From Hawksworthiomyces lignivorus (lineage: Eukaryota > Ascomycota > Sordariomycetes > Ophiostomatales > Ophiostomataceae): a stretch of 64,000 bases of DNA. The notes under the pieces were generated by a model that saw only the letters and a program-made list of their open reading frames with translations, searched no databases and was not told where the DNA came from. The position numbers and the translations under genes are program-made. Of the stretch, positions 11,682-22,982 are shown piece by piece. Position 1 is the first letter of the stretch, and every line of letters starts with the position of its first letter. Where the stretch lies: positions 62,001-126,000 of the forward strand of contig NTMA01000025.1 of assembly GCA_002917075.1 (NCBI GenBank). Direction: 5' to 3'.

Positions 11682-12836
11682 ATGGCGGCATCTGACAAGT
11701 TCCATGGCTGGCTGGGCCTCACGCCTGACAGTATCAAAGGAAAGATGGTATGGGGCGAATTTGAGCCCAAGAAGTGGTCAGAAGACGACGTCGACATCGA
11801 GATTAGCCATTGCGGTATCTGCGGTTCAGATCTGCACATGCTCCGTTCCGGCTGGGGCCAGACTCCTTACCGTAAGTCAATACAACTTCTGCACTAACTG
11901 CATGTGCCATGCACATATCGAGAATATTTGCTAATGCAGTTGCGCCATATAGCCTGCGTTGTCGGCCATGAGATTATTGGCAAGGCTGTCCGTGTCGGCA
12001 AGAACGTCAAGCATGTCAGTGTTGGCGACCGCGTCGGTGTGGGAGCACAAGCACGGTCGTGCCTTCAGGCAGACTGCCCGGAATGCAGCAACGGACTGGA
12101 GAGCTACTGTGCTCGCGAACCAGTGAACACGTACGGCTCAGTTTACCCGAGGGGCGAGGGCAAGTCATACGGTGGTTACGCCACGCACAATCGCACCAAC
12201 GGACACTTTGTCTTCAAGATCCCAGACGGCCTGGGCTCTGCCGAAGCCGCTCCCTTGCTCTGCGGTGGTGTTACAGTTTACTCTCCTCTGAAGCAGAATG
12301 GCGCTGGCCCTGGAAAGACCGTTGGCATCGTCGGTGTCGGCGGACTGGGACATTTTGGCGTCATCTTTGCCAAGGCTCTCGGATCGGACAAGGTCGTTGC
12401 CATCTCTCGCAGAGCTAACAAAAGAGATGATGCTCTCAAACTGGGTGCGGACCAGTACATCGCCACTGAAGACGACAAGGACTGGGCGACGCAAAATGCG
12501 CGCACCCTGGACCTGATTGTGTCTACCATTTCGAGCGACAACATGCCCCTTACTCAATATCTCGGGTTATTAAAGGTCGGCGGGACTTTCATCCAGGTTG
12601 GCGCCCCTGACGGCGGCAACCTGCCGCCTATCAACGCATTCACAATAATTGGAGGCGGCATCAAAGTTGGCGGTAGTCTCATCGGTGCCCCATGGGAGAT
12701 TAATGAGATGCTTCAGCTTGCAGCCGACAAGAAGATTAAGCCTTGGGTGGAGAAGCGGCCTATGAAGGAAGCAAATGCTGCTGTTGTTGACATGCAAGCT
12801 GGAAAGGCCAGATTCAGGTATGTTCTGGAGGCATGA
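11682..12836 (+). CDS. Zinc-dependent, NADP-type cinnamyl-alcohol-dehydrogenase-like alcohol dehydrogenase
   Basis: Exons 11682-11871 and 11953-12836 (intron GTAAGT..ATATAG, 81 bases) give 357 residues, the usual MDR length. Expected role: reversible reduction of aldehydes to alcohols in the cytosol. Catalytic zinc ligands are Cys47 (CGICGSDLH) and His69-Glu70 (VVGHE); four structural-zinc cysteines follow in SCLQADCPECSNGLESYC. The Rossmann motif is GVGGLGHFGV. The closest known groups are CAD and yeast ADH6/ADH7. The start is the ATG at 11682 after a TATA-driven leader; an earlier TTG-initiated frame extension is not a plausible start. The splice join restores TPYPCVVGHE exactly. Confidence 0.93.
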
Positions 12837-15226
12837 AAATAAGATTGGTTTAGAGCATTAGATGGTGCTTGAACCACTAGAAGAGGTAGGTCTTGGTAAG
12901 GCAGAGATGTGGCCATTTTCTTCGCCAACTTTGCAGTGTGCGGTGCTATTTCAAATCAGCTATCGCGAGATTTAGGTGGGAAAACGATTCAGCGCTTCCT
13001 ATTTTGGTTTAGTACTCCCTGTGACAACATAATTTTGTTAGAGAGTGCGTAGACCCAGTAATCCTGACCAATAAGAATAGAGGACTTTAGGTGCCCTGAG
13101 CAACAACACTCGCATAAGTCAAATAGTGAGGCAATTTACTCCGTAGCCGTAGGCAGATATTTTGCTTAGAATCAACACAACAATGCCGGACTCCACTTAG
13201 GCGGTGACAAATTTTCCCTGTGTATGCATCACCCCATCTTTATTAGGTGTTAAACCGAATTTATTAATAACTGGTTTACAGACGGTTACCGCTGCTCGAC
13301 AGGTACAGTTACAGACGACGATTAGTTATTGTAAATAGTATAATAGAAAGTACGGTGGCCGCTACCTTTACGAACCGCTCACTGCTTTTTCTAGATACAA
13401 TATTTTAAAAGTGTGTAGAATATTGATGCACTGCATACTATAGCGAAAATAGCGCTAAGCTGTAGCGTATAGGGTGTTATAAAGTTTTCACTACAAAAAA
13501 ATTATAGAGAATAACATATCTAAATTTTAGTGATTTCTAAAAATTCAATAAATTAGTATGCACACTGTATTTTAACGGCTTTAATACTGGCGGTAAGCGG
13601 TTTCTCGTGAAGTATAAGCCGATGAGTATCTGGCGGTTGTTGTACGGCACGGCTGAGGATGAGGCTCTTTTCCTGGCGGGCGCCGTGCGTAGCTTGGTGC
13701 GTAAGGCGGACTGCAAGTCGTGGCTGCCCGAGGTGGAGCCAGACGACGAGCAGGTGGCGTCGATTCACTGCGTTTGGTTGCACTACTCCGTAGCTTAGGT
13801 ATTGTTGTGTTGCCTCTTTTGTTTACGCTCATCTGACATTTTGTTAGCGCTGACCCCTGTGCCTTTCGTAGCCCTGTTCCCTGTCGGCAGCATCCTTTAC
13901 TTGCCTGCTACTGTTGCTTACAGAGCCTCCTTTTTTTTTATGCTCTATTCCATGGCTGCATATTTGTTGTCTTCCCTTCTTCGCTCAAAAGTCTGTCTCC
14001 CTCCGCCCTTGTTTATCCCAACCTCCAGGGCGGTGAAAGTGTGCAAAATCCTGACTTGCAACCTACCCTATACAGTTGCGCAGCAGGCAACCTTGCCCGC
14101 TATAGCTCAATAGTATCGCTTTGATAATGATAGATCAAGGGCTATGCTAAAACAGGAATTTAGAAGAGATCAAAGATTACCGATTAACTATCCATGTGAT
14201 GGTGGCAATTGGTTCATAAAATATATTTACAGGCTTAACGAGAAACTGAAGAACAAATTCCTAGAAGCGGCGAGCCAGTCGTGTGCAATATGGGATGTGC
14301 TTTTTGGATGCGAAGAATAGCATCTTGGCTGCTGTCAGGGAACTCTACGAAACAGAGCCGGGCATTGTTTCGAAGGAGGCTGAATGCTCTTGCTCGGGGC
14401 TCTGAATTTTGATAGCTCTACAACCAGAGCAGGGGTACCGCCGTAACCAATATCTAGACGAGGACATGGGTAAGCGAGCAAATCTTAGAGACTGCAGATG
14501 AATAGCTCAATCAGGCTACCACAGTGCCGCCAGCTCCACGGGTACTTGAGTCATCCCGATGGTTATCCATTCGGCCCTGTTCATGGTGCCAATGGGGCTC
14601 TCGAACGACGTACCCATCGAGACGGAAATATTGGTGACTCTGGGGATCATGTCTATATGGCTGCAGAAGCCAGGGGCTTGTGGCACACAGCACAGTAGAA
14701 TGCATGGTATATTGCTTTTGCACTTCGCAGTTTTGCTTTTTGCACTTTTTGGTGACTTCATTCATTGGCTTGCTCTGCCAACAAAACGGCTAGCGTGTCC
14801 ATGAACGCCGACATCACAAGTCTTGATCTACACCACGGGGCCAGCGCATACATCGAATTTCCTCTTTGAGGATGCCCTGCGCCGCAGCATACCCGTAATG
14901 GGTGTGGAATACAAGGGTTCACGTTCAGCTTCTTTGATTAAAGTATCTTTTTCACATTTACTAGTTTCATTTCTGCACTTTCATTGCAATTTGACCGTTT
15001 TGATTTGTAGTTTGATAGCAAGCATTAAATACCGCCCCCTCCTCGATAGGATATTTTGGGGCGGTGCGTATTTTTGGGCTGCTCTTTTACCTTTTGATCA
15101 TTTGTGCGGATGTCCAGCTTTCCAAGGTCATATCGCTCTTGATTTTTGTTGTTCAGCCGTTTCGCACTGAGCGTTCAAGCCCGAAACAGCTTCTCTAACT
15201 ACACAACGCGGTGATCTGCTCCGCAA
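12837..15226. other. Gene-poor region
   Basis: No supported gene over 2.4 kb. AT-rich from 13000 to 13560, then a short GC-rich island (13580-13800) with an open frame on the plus strand (KRFLVKYKPMSIWRLLYG..) that has no family match I know; it may be a relic of a mobile or host gene. The 14.5-15.2 kb part has short open frames on both strands without domains and ends in the promoter of the hydrolase gene. Confidence 0.45.
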
Positions 15227-16753
15227 ATGGCACCGCCTGGACTTTATGTTGTCTTTGAGCCTGAATGCTATGCCCATGATGTAGGGATCGAGTATGTGTT
15301 TGTCGGCCCCCGCTTCCTTTGCATCCCGCTAACGGACCGTTCCACTAGCATCGTAGCGGTCCACGGCCTCAACTTTGAGAACAGCCCCAACCACAGTCAT
15401 GAAACCTGGACAGAGGGCGGCAAGCTCTGGCTCAAGGAGTTCCTCCCAAAAAATCTTCCGATCCACGCTCGTGTGATGCTTTTTGCGTATAATGGCAACC
15501 TAGACATCCATTCTTCAGCCCTCAAGACTGATGACCACGCAAAAGACTTGCTGCAATGGCTCTACTTGAAGCGCAAGGCAAGCAATCGTGTCTCCTTGCC
15601 ACACCATGTCCCACATCCTGACAAATTCATAGGATACGGCGTCTCAGAGGCCGCTCATGTTCATATGCCATAGTTTTGGTGGATTGATCGTTAAATCTGT
15701 CAGTGGCCAATCTGCTCAAACAATTTCCCCTGCTGACAATGGGTAGGCCCTTGTTGAGGCGAAATTGGACAAGACATACAACACAATCGTGAATGCGACC
15801 CGCCTTCTCGTTTTCTTTGCTACGCCGCACCAAGGTGGTAAGTATGGGAGCGTCGGCGAGGCTATGGTGAAATCCATCACAGAAAATATGCGACGGCCCA
15901 AAAGCCAGCTTTTGAAAGCACTGCGAGAGGGTTCGGACGAGGCAACAAAACGATTCGAGCAGTCCCGCCACCTGCCTGAGGAATGCCTGGTCGTCAGCTT
16001 CTTCGAGGGAAAGCCCAGCAAATCGGGGAACATTGTACGTCAACTGTCTGAGAAATCTTGGCATGCACATTTTCCTGACCTTGACCAGATTGTCGACAAG
16101 AAGTCTGCGACTCTGAATCTTCCAGGCTCACGCGAGAAGCAAGTGTCTATAGATGCGGACCACAAGAGTATTTGCAAGCTTGGTTCTAACGACGAGGATC
16201 TTACACGTGAGCTCGTCTTGAAAACGATTGCTGCGGAAGTCGAGAAGGCGCTGCAGATTGATCCAAACTGTTTGTACCATCTCTTCTCTGTATGTAAGTG
16301 GCCATTTCACTTGAAGCCGGCTAATTTTGTTATGCAGCAGACCACAGATACAGACGTACGTGGTCTGATGGTGAGAGGAGCCGCGAAAGCCCTGGGACCG
16401 TATTAGCAGTTTCCCAGTACAACAACGCTTTTGAGCCGACTGGGAGCGGCTACTCCGATGAGACTGATGAGTCCCACGAGTCCCACGAGTCCCACGAGTC
16501 CCACGTTGGCATTCCTCATCCTCCACTCTTAGAGGAACCTCGTGATTGGAATAACTCGTTCTCCGCTAGCTATGTCCGAGGTAGCACAACCCCGAACGCG
16601 GAGCGTCATCGGGACAGCTCCTTTTTCCGCGGCACCAGATTTGAAGTCAGCAATCACAGCCCTGGGCCACTAAACCTGAATACAGGCAGCGGGTCCCAAA
16701 ACAACAACAATGGCTCAGGGCGTCAGAATAACTATTGCGGTTTAAGACAGTGA
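15227..16753 (+). CDS. SesB-like alpha/beta hydrolase with C-terminal Asn/Gly-rich (amyloid-like) motif
   Basis: Six exons: 15227-15291, 15349-15577, 15633-15698, 15747-16034, 16089-16293 and 16338-16753; 422 residues, in frame throughout. Each join restores a conserved block: DVGID/IVAVHGLN, LYLKRK/DTASQRPL, LIVKS/ALVEAKLDK, GNI/IVDKKSATLN and LFSVS/DHRYR. This is the lipase-like domain found in fungal SesB proteins and at the head of many ankyrin or STAND proteins: nucleophile Ser112 in CHSFGG, FFATPHQGG, and His241 in DADHKSIC. The first Gly of the usual GHSLGG is Cys. A disordered linker with a (GluSerHis)n repeat leads to a C-terminal motif (about residues 391-422) containing LNTGSGSQNNNNGSGRQ. 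In characterised fungal systems such tails template onto a receptor's amyloid and switch on the hydrolase, leading to membrane damage and cell death. Intron 2 (15578-15632) uses a GC donor (AG/GCAAGC). Domain call firm; amyloid behaviour inferred. Confidence 0.82.
16465..16504 (+). repeat. 9-bp tandem repeat encoding Glu-Ser-His
   Basis: About four copies of the unit GAGTCCCAC, coding for a run of Glu-Ser-His in the linker between the hydrolase domain and the C-terminal motif. A length-variable spacer would be expected at such a site. Confidence 0.85.
16677..16714 (+). repeat. Copy 1 of the shared C-terminal motif sequence
   Basis: A 38-base stretch identical at 35 of 38 positions, by hand alignment, to 18587-18624 in the next gene, with the same internal spacing. 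It encodes the Asn/Gly-rich motif at the end of the hydrolase. Confidence 0.9.
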
Positions 16754-17826
16754 GGTCGTGTTTGACGTCGGCTCTGCCGCACAGCACGACGGAGGATGCA
16801 TATACAGACTATGAAAAAGAAAAAAAGGGGCGTGTCGTTGCGGAGGAGAGTTGAGAGAAGGACGCAGCAAAGGAGTAGTAAGATCATATGAGTTTACAAT
16901 TCAGACCTGTGACACCTGATCGCCCAACTTGTAGTTCACCGGTAACTGCAGCATCCCAACCAGATCTGTGGCACATGCCAAGCGCCAGCAAGGCACTAGA
17001 CTAGTAATACCAAGAAATGCGATCCTTGAGGCTTCAAGTTCAATATAAAAAAGACGTAACATGCCATACACAGTTGATCCTAGAGACAAAGGATCAGATA
17101 TCTGTCTTTAGAGGGAGAGCCGGCACACTGGAATTTCCAAACGAAAACCTGCATTGCCTACATCCGAGATTACGAAATGCAGCATGGTCTTTTTTGGCAC
17201 TTCCACCTTCCCGAAACTCTAGTGTCTGACACTCAGCCTTGTGTCTTCATCTTGATACCGATACCAGGGTAATAAATGTTATTTGGCCTATTCACCGCCA
17301 GGGTGGGAAAGCCAGGGTAACTGAAGTCACGACTGTAAAAGAAAAGTACCACACACCGCGACAAAACACTGCCAGAAAAATGGTGTAGGTACTTCACTCA
17401 ACATAGAAATTGAGCTAAAACTGAGGTGCTGATTTAACACTTATTACCCCTGTAAACCTATATTAATGTTTTAGCATTGCCAATGGCACCCTTATAAGTC
17501 GCTGGGCGCTAAGCGCTCGTCCAGGGCAATCTCGTATTGTTCTGTGTGGCGTTCGACACACATGCAGGACTCTTCGGAGCTGCTCTTTTCATCCCGCCAA
17601 GAATTTTCGCTTTATGAGGTCAAAAAGAAAAGGGGGTAAATGCCCGGAGCCTCTTTTCAGCTATCGCACCCTGGCGATTTAAGCCTCCCAGAGTTGTAAG
17701 TATTCCTGATATATAATCCCCGTAAAGGATAGGAATCTTCTCTTGTCAAACAATTTGTTCTAGACATGCTCCAGTTGGCCATTCAGCTTGCCGAAGAAAC
17801 TTTTTTCCCTTCCCTCATGCCTCACG
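16754..17826. other. Intergenic region with TATA box of the CBM18 gene
   Basis: No gene seen. TATATAAT at about 17710-17717 is a likely TATA box. ATGs at 17640 and 17766 lie upstream of the CBM18 frame but out of frame with it, so a 5' exon or a frame lesion may exist here. Confidence 0.5.
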
Positions 17827-18651
17827 ATGACCTTGACTATCAGTCAGGACAGTCTCTGCGGTGGCTCGACCCAGCAAACGTGCCTCGGCAGTAGTTTCGG
17901 GCCCTGCTGCTCAAGCAAAGGCTACTGCGACAAAGATGTGCTTCACTGTGGCACCGGATGCCAGAAGGAGTTCGGCATCTGCGGCGCCGCGTCCGTTACC
18001 ACAAACGGTTCGTGCGGCATCTTTGACGGAAATCCCGTCTTGTGCAACGGCAGCCGCTGGGGAAATTGCTGCGCCGCAAATGGAACCTGCGGAAGTGCTT
18101 CTTACTTTTGCGGCTGGGGGTGCCAAGGCGCTTTCGGGCAGTGTTACGCCGAGGCGTCCTCCTCGTCAACATCCTCGTCGACGTCCTTGTCAACGACCCC
18201 GTCAAAGTTCTTGCCGACGTCCCTGTCAACGACCATGTCGAAGTTCTCGTCAACGCCCTTGTCAACGTCCCTATCAGCTTTCACGTCAGCTTCCTCGTCA
18301 GCTTCTTCGCAGACCAGCAAGGGAAAGCCGTCGAATTTAGGGGTAGAGATTGGAGCGTCGATAGGTGGTTGTGTTCTGCTTGGACTGGTTATATTTTGCT
18401 TGTGGAAGTGGAATTGCTGCGGGTGGACGCGGAACCGAATACGAAGTGACGAAACTGACTCCAAGAAAGGGGAAAACGACACAGGAAAGAGTCCCATAGT
18501 TAACGTAATACTAAATAACACCAACAGCTCAGGACAAATAAACGAGAGCGGCGGACTTCACAACTACGGATCCGGCCCAGCAAACATGAATACAGGCAGC
18601 GGACCTCAAAACAACAACAATGGCCCAGGATCTCAGCACAACAGACACTAG
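17827..18651 (+). CDS. Two-CBM18, single-pass membrane protein with C-terminal amyloid-like motif (putative receptor)
   Basis: From the first in-frame ATG (17827), 274 residues. Residues 11-52 and 63-106 are two hevein-like chitin-binding (CBM18) modules, each with the full eight cysteines (CGG..C..FGPCCSSKGYC..C..CQ and CG..C..WGNCCAANGTCG..C..CQ). Residues 108-165 are a Ser/Thr-rich stalk, residues about 172-193 one hydrophobic helix (IGGCVLLGLVIFCLW) followed by basic residues, and residues 194-274 a polar tail ending in NMNTGSGPQNNNNGPGSQ. That tail motif matches the end of the upstream hydrolase. The layout reads as chitin-binding ectodomain, membrane anchor and intracellular signalling motif. 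Odd: no signal peptide after this ATG. The open frame continues upstream through a hydrophobic stretch (KKLFSLPSCLTMTLTIS) but has no in-frame ATG before a stop at 17761, so the true start may be in an upstream exon, or the start is broken. Domains sure; role inferred. Confidence 0.75.
   Translation: MTLTISQDSLCGGSTQQTCLGSSFGPCCSSKGYCDKDVLHCGTGCQKEFGICGAASVTTNGSCGIFDGNPVLCNGSRWGNCCAANGTCGSASYFCGWGCQGAFGQCYAEASSSSTSSSTSLSTTPSKFLPTSLSTTMSKFSSTPLSTSLSAFTSASSSASSQTSKGKPSNLGVEIGASIGGCVLLGLVIFCLWKWNCCGWTRNRIRSDETDSKKGENDTGKSPIVNVILNNTNSSGQINESGGLHNYGSGPANMNTGSGPQNNNNGPGSQHNRH
18587..18624 (+). repeat. Copy 2 of the shared C-terminal motif sequence
   Basis: Matches 16677-16714 at 35 of 38 bases (16- and 18-base identical blocks at equal spacing). 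Encodes the Asn/Gly-rich end of the CBM18 membrane protein. Confidence 0.9.
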
Positions 18652-21600
18652 CTGAGAATCAAGATGCCCGCCAGGGATCTGGACCTGTGGAATAGAAGGA
18701 GATTTGGGCGTCTAGTGGGAGAATGGCTTTTGTGCAGGGGTGTAGATGTTTTAATAATATGTAAATTTCAGCCTTTTTGTCTCGAGTCTCATTTCTGTCT
18801 TTTCATCTTTTTAATTTTCTTCCTTGACCGTCTCGGCGGGAAGCATTGCTTGCTGGTAACCACAGCTCGAAAGGGCTTCTGTGCCAATGAGACGCCGGGC
18901 TCTCAGCGCTGCCTGCCAGAGGAATTTATCAACTCTTTTGCTATCTCGTCGATGGCGGCTCCCCGCCAATCTGACTCTGCCAAATTCTTTGTGAATTGCG
19001 CAAGAGGCCGTCTTCGTAGGAGCTTGGTCGTCTTTCCGTCTTCAGCCTGAGTTGCTTCTGGTCCCTGAGGCTGGTTGATCAATTGTTTAGGACAGCGAAA
19101 CGTGGTGCTAGGTCGGTTTTTGGCGGAGCCGCAGAGGCGCGCTCCTTGACCGAGGCTAAGGATTGTCCTAGGTCAGACCCTACGATCTGGGAAGGAAGGC
19201 GGAGACTACGGGTCCATAGCTCGGAATCTGTGAACCCTCAGAATGTCCGCTAGGCAGCACATATACCACAAAATGCACATTTAGGGGCACGGGGGCACCA
19301 ATCTGCTCTATGCTAGACCGAAGCGGCTTATCACTTAATAAACCTAAGCCTAATTTCCACTAAATCTAATCCTGGCACTTAATCTAAAACCTGGGTGTGC
19401 CTATTTTCCCTTGCCAACCCTACGCAGCAGTTGTTCTTAAATCATTTCAATTAGATTTTATTATTTTGTGGTCCTTTTTATTTAGCTAGAAACGGTCTAG
19501 GCTCGTCCTCAAACTCTAAGAGGCTTAGACGTATTAGAAGACGAGATTACATCGTGCCGCAGTTGGGTGGTGTAACTGCAAATCCTTCTCCGTAGAGCTT
19601 CTGGACATTTGAAACAAGACGCACACCATCAGAACAACCGCCCAGCATACACGACTCTCCGTTCCGTGCAGTGGAGGAGGACGTCGGACTGGGCAAAATT
19701 CACTCATTATTTAAGGAGCTTAGAGCAACGAAAAAGGAGAGCGTGTTTTTTTCAAAGACGGGGGATGCATACGGCAAATGCCACGTCCTTTTCTGCGGGT
19801 GTTTCTACGTAATGCACCACTACAGTGTAAATATGTTCAACTTGTACTCGAAGAACATCGCTGTGAGCCGAGTAAATTTAGTGGGTTCTCGCAGATTTAG
19901 CGGTGTTGGGAGAGGTGTGGAGTATTCGGCGAAATGGGTAGTCTACGCAGGGGCTTTCTTCTTTAAGGGCCTGTTCTTTATCTTGAGCGCACAATTGCTG
20001 CGGAACATACCGTCCACCAGAACTACAACTCGCCCAAATAAACAGGTGTGTATGTGTGTTGTCCTTCTTCGACCTTGGATTTTTTCTCTCTTCGCTCTTG
20101 TTTCATGCTTCTCGTCGTCTCTTTCCCGTCTCTCTGAGTCTTTTCCAAGAGCAATTCGTGCTGATGAGGCTGATTCACATCTAATAGCTTCCAAACTAGT
20201 GGCAACTTCTACCTTTGTCTTTTAGGAGCTCAACCAGCAATTTCCCTCGCGGCTAGGTCGAACAGGAAGTAATTCCCTATCGGCTTCAACGCTGGCTTCT
20301 GCAAGTAAAGTGGCAAATGCCGCCGACTGCGTTCAATGGAGAAGCGAACTCATAAATGTGTGTGTTCCAATGCCGCTAACCTATGTCTTGCTAGCTGGTC
20401 CGCCTCGTACAGGACGGCTTAGCCCTTGCTAGTTCATGGTCAAGCATGGCTGGAAAGTGCTGCCGTTTGATACGATCGAACACAGACTAGAAAATTGCAC
20501 GCAAACCCCCCAGTGAGTGGTACAGCTCTCATCCATTCGCTAAGTCCATGGGTCTCTTGAATTGGTTCTCCGCCGGCAGGTCGGGCGTGGAAGGCGCTGA
20601 TCTTCCCTGCCTGGTTACGAGCAGAAGCTAGACGGAGCCACTGTCGACCCCCACGCCTGACTGGGAGCTGGGGTTTGTCGACATCCTACCCATAAACAAA
20701 AAAGCCGGAGCACACTCTCCAGCAGACTCCATTCCGGAGCCGCTGACCTACACCATTCTGTACTCCGACAGCGCTCCCAGGAGATAACGGCCGGAGCTCT
20801 CAGAAATTCCCAGTGACGGCAGCAACACCAATGCCTAATGATCCACCGTGGTAGAGGACTGGACGACAAACAGCAACACAACAAGAGGTCGAGGCTGACG
20901 GCAGACGAAACCCTATCCTAGAGCATGGCTGGGTTGCAACGGCCGATCCCGTATTCCTCCGTGGCCGAGACAGTTGCGGACGCATGGACAGCGGAATGTC
21001 TCCTTCAAACGACGCCGCAGCCCTGGCTACTCGACGCCGGCGACATCGTGGAGGACATAGCACACCCACAAGTTTCACCCATCCGTGAAATGGCGTGGGT
21101 GGGCATCTGCGGCTCCAACACCTAAATATACAATAATCAAAGGAAAGCATCGACGCAGGAGATGCCATAGGAAGGACCGCCTAAGTAAGAAAACCGCTGA
21201 GGGAGACGTAAGAGTTAGGACGGAAAGCCACATATCACGGAAATCCACGTATCTTACCCGGCGCTAGAAATCACTCCACAACTGGGCAGAATTAAGAAAC
21301 AGCAGAAGGTTGTGAGTATGCATTATTTTCTAATACACAAGGACTTCCTCCAGCAGAGCTCCTCGGATTGATGATCACCACTTTTATTCGACAGCGGTGG
21401 CCTGCCGTCCCACCGTGTCAGACCGTGAGATCCTCCTAGAACACAGGATAACGGCGAGGCGATTGTCGTGGAGGTAACAAACAGCCTGTAGGTGAGAGTA
21501 TCTGTTAGAATATGCTTCATTTGTTCCTCGACTCGTAAACATCGTTCTCGTTTTCGCTCTTCCGTTTCTCTCCGATGTCTACTGACGCTTTCCTCTCATA

Positions 21601-22574
21601 GATGCGCTGAACCATCGCTTCATCGGCGAGATGCCCCTGAACCGTTATCCGTCTATGATTCTAATGGCGGATATGAGAGCAACTCCTGCCAACGCTGGTG
21701 AGGACTGGACAGGGATGTCATGATATACGGCAACTGTGGAGGCTCCATTCCAATGGCCCTGTTTTTGACGGCTAGACTGACTGAAGCCTTTTGGGAGCCT
21801 GACCGGAAGGACGACGAGTCAATGGTCAGTGGACTGTTATATGCCTGGTGACGAGAAGCCTGCGTAGCGAAGGGATTTTGTTGGCAGGAAAGTGACGAGC
21901 AATAGTCCAGGGACATGAAACTGTTAAGATGTCCACCATTACAAACGATAAGCGAACATAGCAGGAGAGCATGCAAAGATGTATCTAAACTTTGTCATCC
22001 CTCCCATACTGACGATTTTCCTCTTCCAAGACAGGGTCTCTTTTCCCTCTTTGAATATTGCCACCTCCGTAACAATAGACCGTGTTTGGGGGCACCTGTC
22101 TGATTCCATAGGTATGAATCATTCACTTTCTCCTTCCCTTTCCCCTCGAACACTAACTCGCTGTTCAAAGACAAGATCTATTTACATCCTCCTCGGACCT
22201 TATTTGGGAGGAACTGATAACAAAGGTGTAAATTATTCTCTTTTTCTTTCTTTCCCTCAAACTGACCTCTCGTAAGCGCAAAGGACTAAAGGATTGCTCG
22301 CACTTGCAAATAGATCCGAGACGAGTTCCAATGTCGCAAAGCTCGCAATGCTTAGATCATTGTACAGTAGAAATCATTTAATTAATGTCAACAACTTCTC
22401 TTTCAATGTACAAAACGAACACTGCTATGAGAAATAAAGACAGATTATATTATTATGCTAAAATCCCATTGTATATGTACAAGAAATTATTGGGTTTCAT
22501 ATATATCCCACAATCAAATGTATGATCGAGAAAATATGGCTCCCTTCCATATTATATAAAAAAATGATGAGACT
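18652..22574. other. Gene-poor region, probable decayed sequence
   Basis: No supported gene in 3.9 kb. Short open frames at 18664, 19671, 20615 and 20925 lack domains and splice partners. Sequence at 18.9-19.3 kb and 20.5-21.2 kb is relatively GC-rich and may be old coding or transposon relics, but I cannot identify a family. Confidence 0.4.
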
Positions 22575-22982
22575 CTAATTCAAGAGTTGCTGATAGGCTT
22601 CCAGAGCAGAGTCAGGCATATCGGTAATAATCAATACCCCGTCATCGCTAACTTGCAAATGGCCATACTTCTGCACCCATCCGTGGGTTTTCCTGCCGTC
22701 TTTTCCCCGTGCCAATTCTTCACGGATTTCAGAGATGCAAGGCTTAGGTACTCCGATAATTGTAGCCGAATGATTCTTCGCATTGATGGTCATCTTGGTC
22801 CCAGACAAGATCTTGGCACGACATGCAGTATCAAAATCTTGCCAGCAAGGAGCGGGGAGTGTCATGCCTCCCGCAACCTCTGGATCTGGAGCGACTGTGC
22901 ATCTTGCAGTCTCAACTTCCACTCGGCTCGGGCAGGCCGTGGCAAGAACAAAAAGAGAGAATAAAACTTGCAGGTGCATCAT
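22575..22982 (-). CDS. Small secreted cysteine-containing protein
   Basis: 135 residues from the double ATG at 22982/22979; an upstream in-frame ATG at 23105 adds 41 residues that hide the signal peptide, so I reject it. A clear signal peptide (MMHLQVLFSLFVLATAC) is followed by a mature chain of about 115 residues with four cysteines, one near the start and three spread to residue 82, enough for two disulphides. No family recognised. Small size, secretion and isolation in a gene-poor stretch fit an effector-like or antimicrobial protein, but this is inference. Confidence 0.6.
   Translation of the reverse strand: MMHLQVLFSLFVLATACPSRVEVETARCTVAPDPEVAGGMTLPAPCWQDFDTACRAKILSGTKMTINAKNHSATIIGVPKPCISEIREELARGKDGRKTHGWVQKYGHLQVSDDGVLIITDMPDSALEAYQQLLN

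Noticed and set aside
15633..15700. Reading the SesB-like gene as a pseudogene because of frame breaks
   Set aside because: Every break coincides with donor, branch and acceptor signals, and the joins restore conserved blocks, so introns explain them.
18664..19050. 128-codon open frame after the CBM18 membrane gene
   Set aside because: Most likely 3'-UTR sequence; no domain and an AT/Phe-rich middle.
19671..20225. 184-codon open frame
   Set aside because: Long run of unrelated low-conservation residues, no domain, overlapped by other frames; no splice support.
20615..21168. Overlapping open frames on both strands as a possible transposon relic
   Set aside because: No recognisable reverse transcriptase, integrase or transposase block, and no terminal repeats found by eye.
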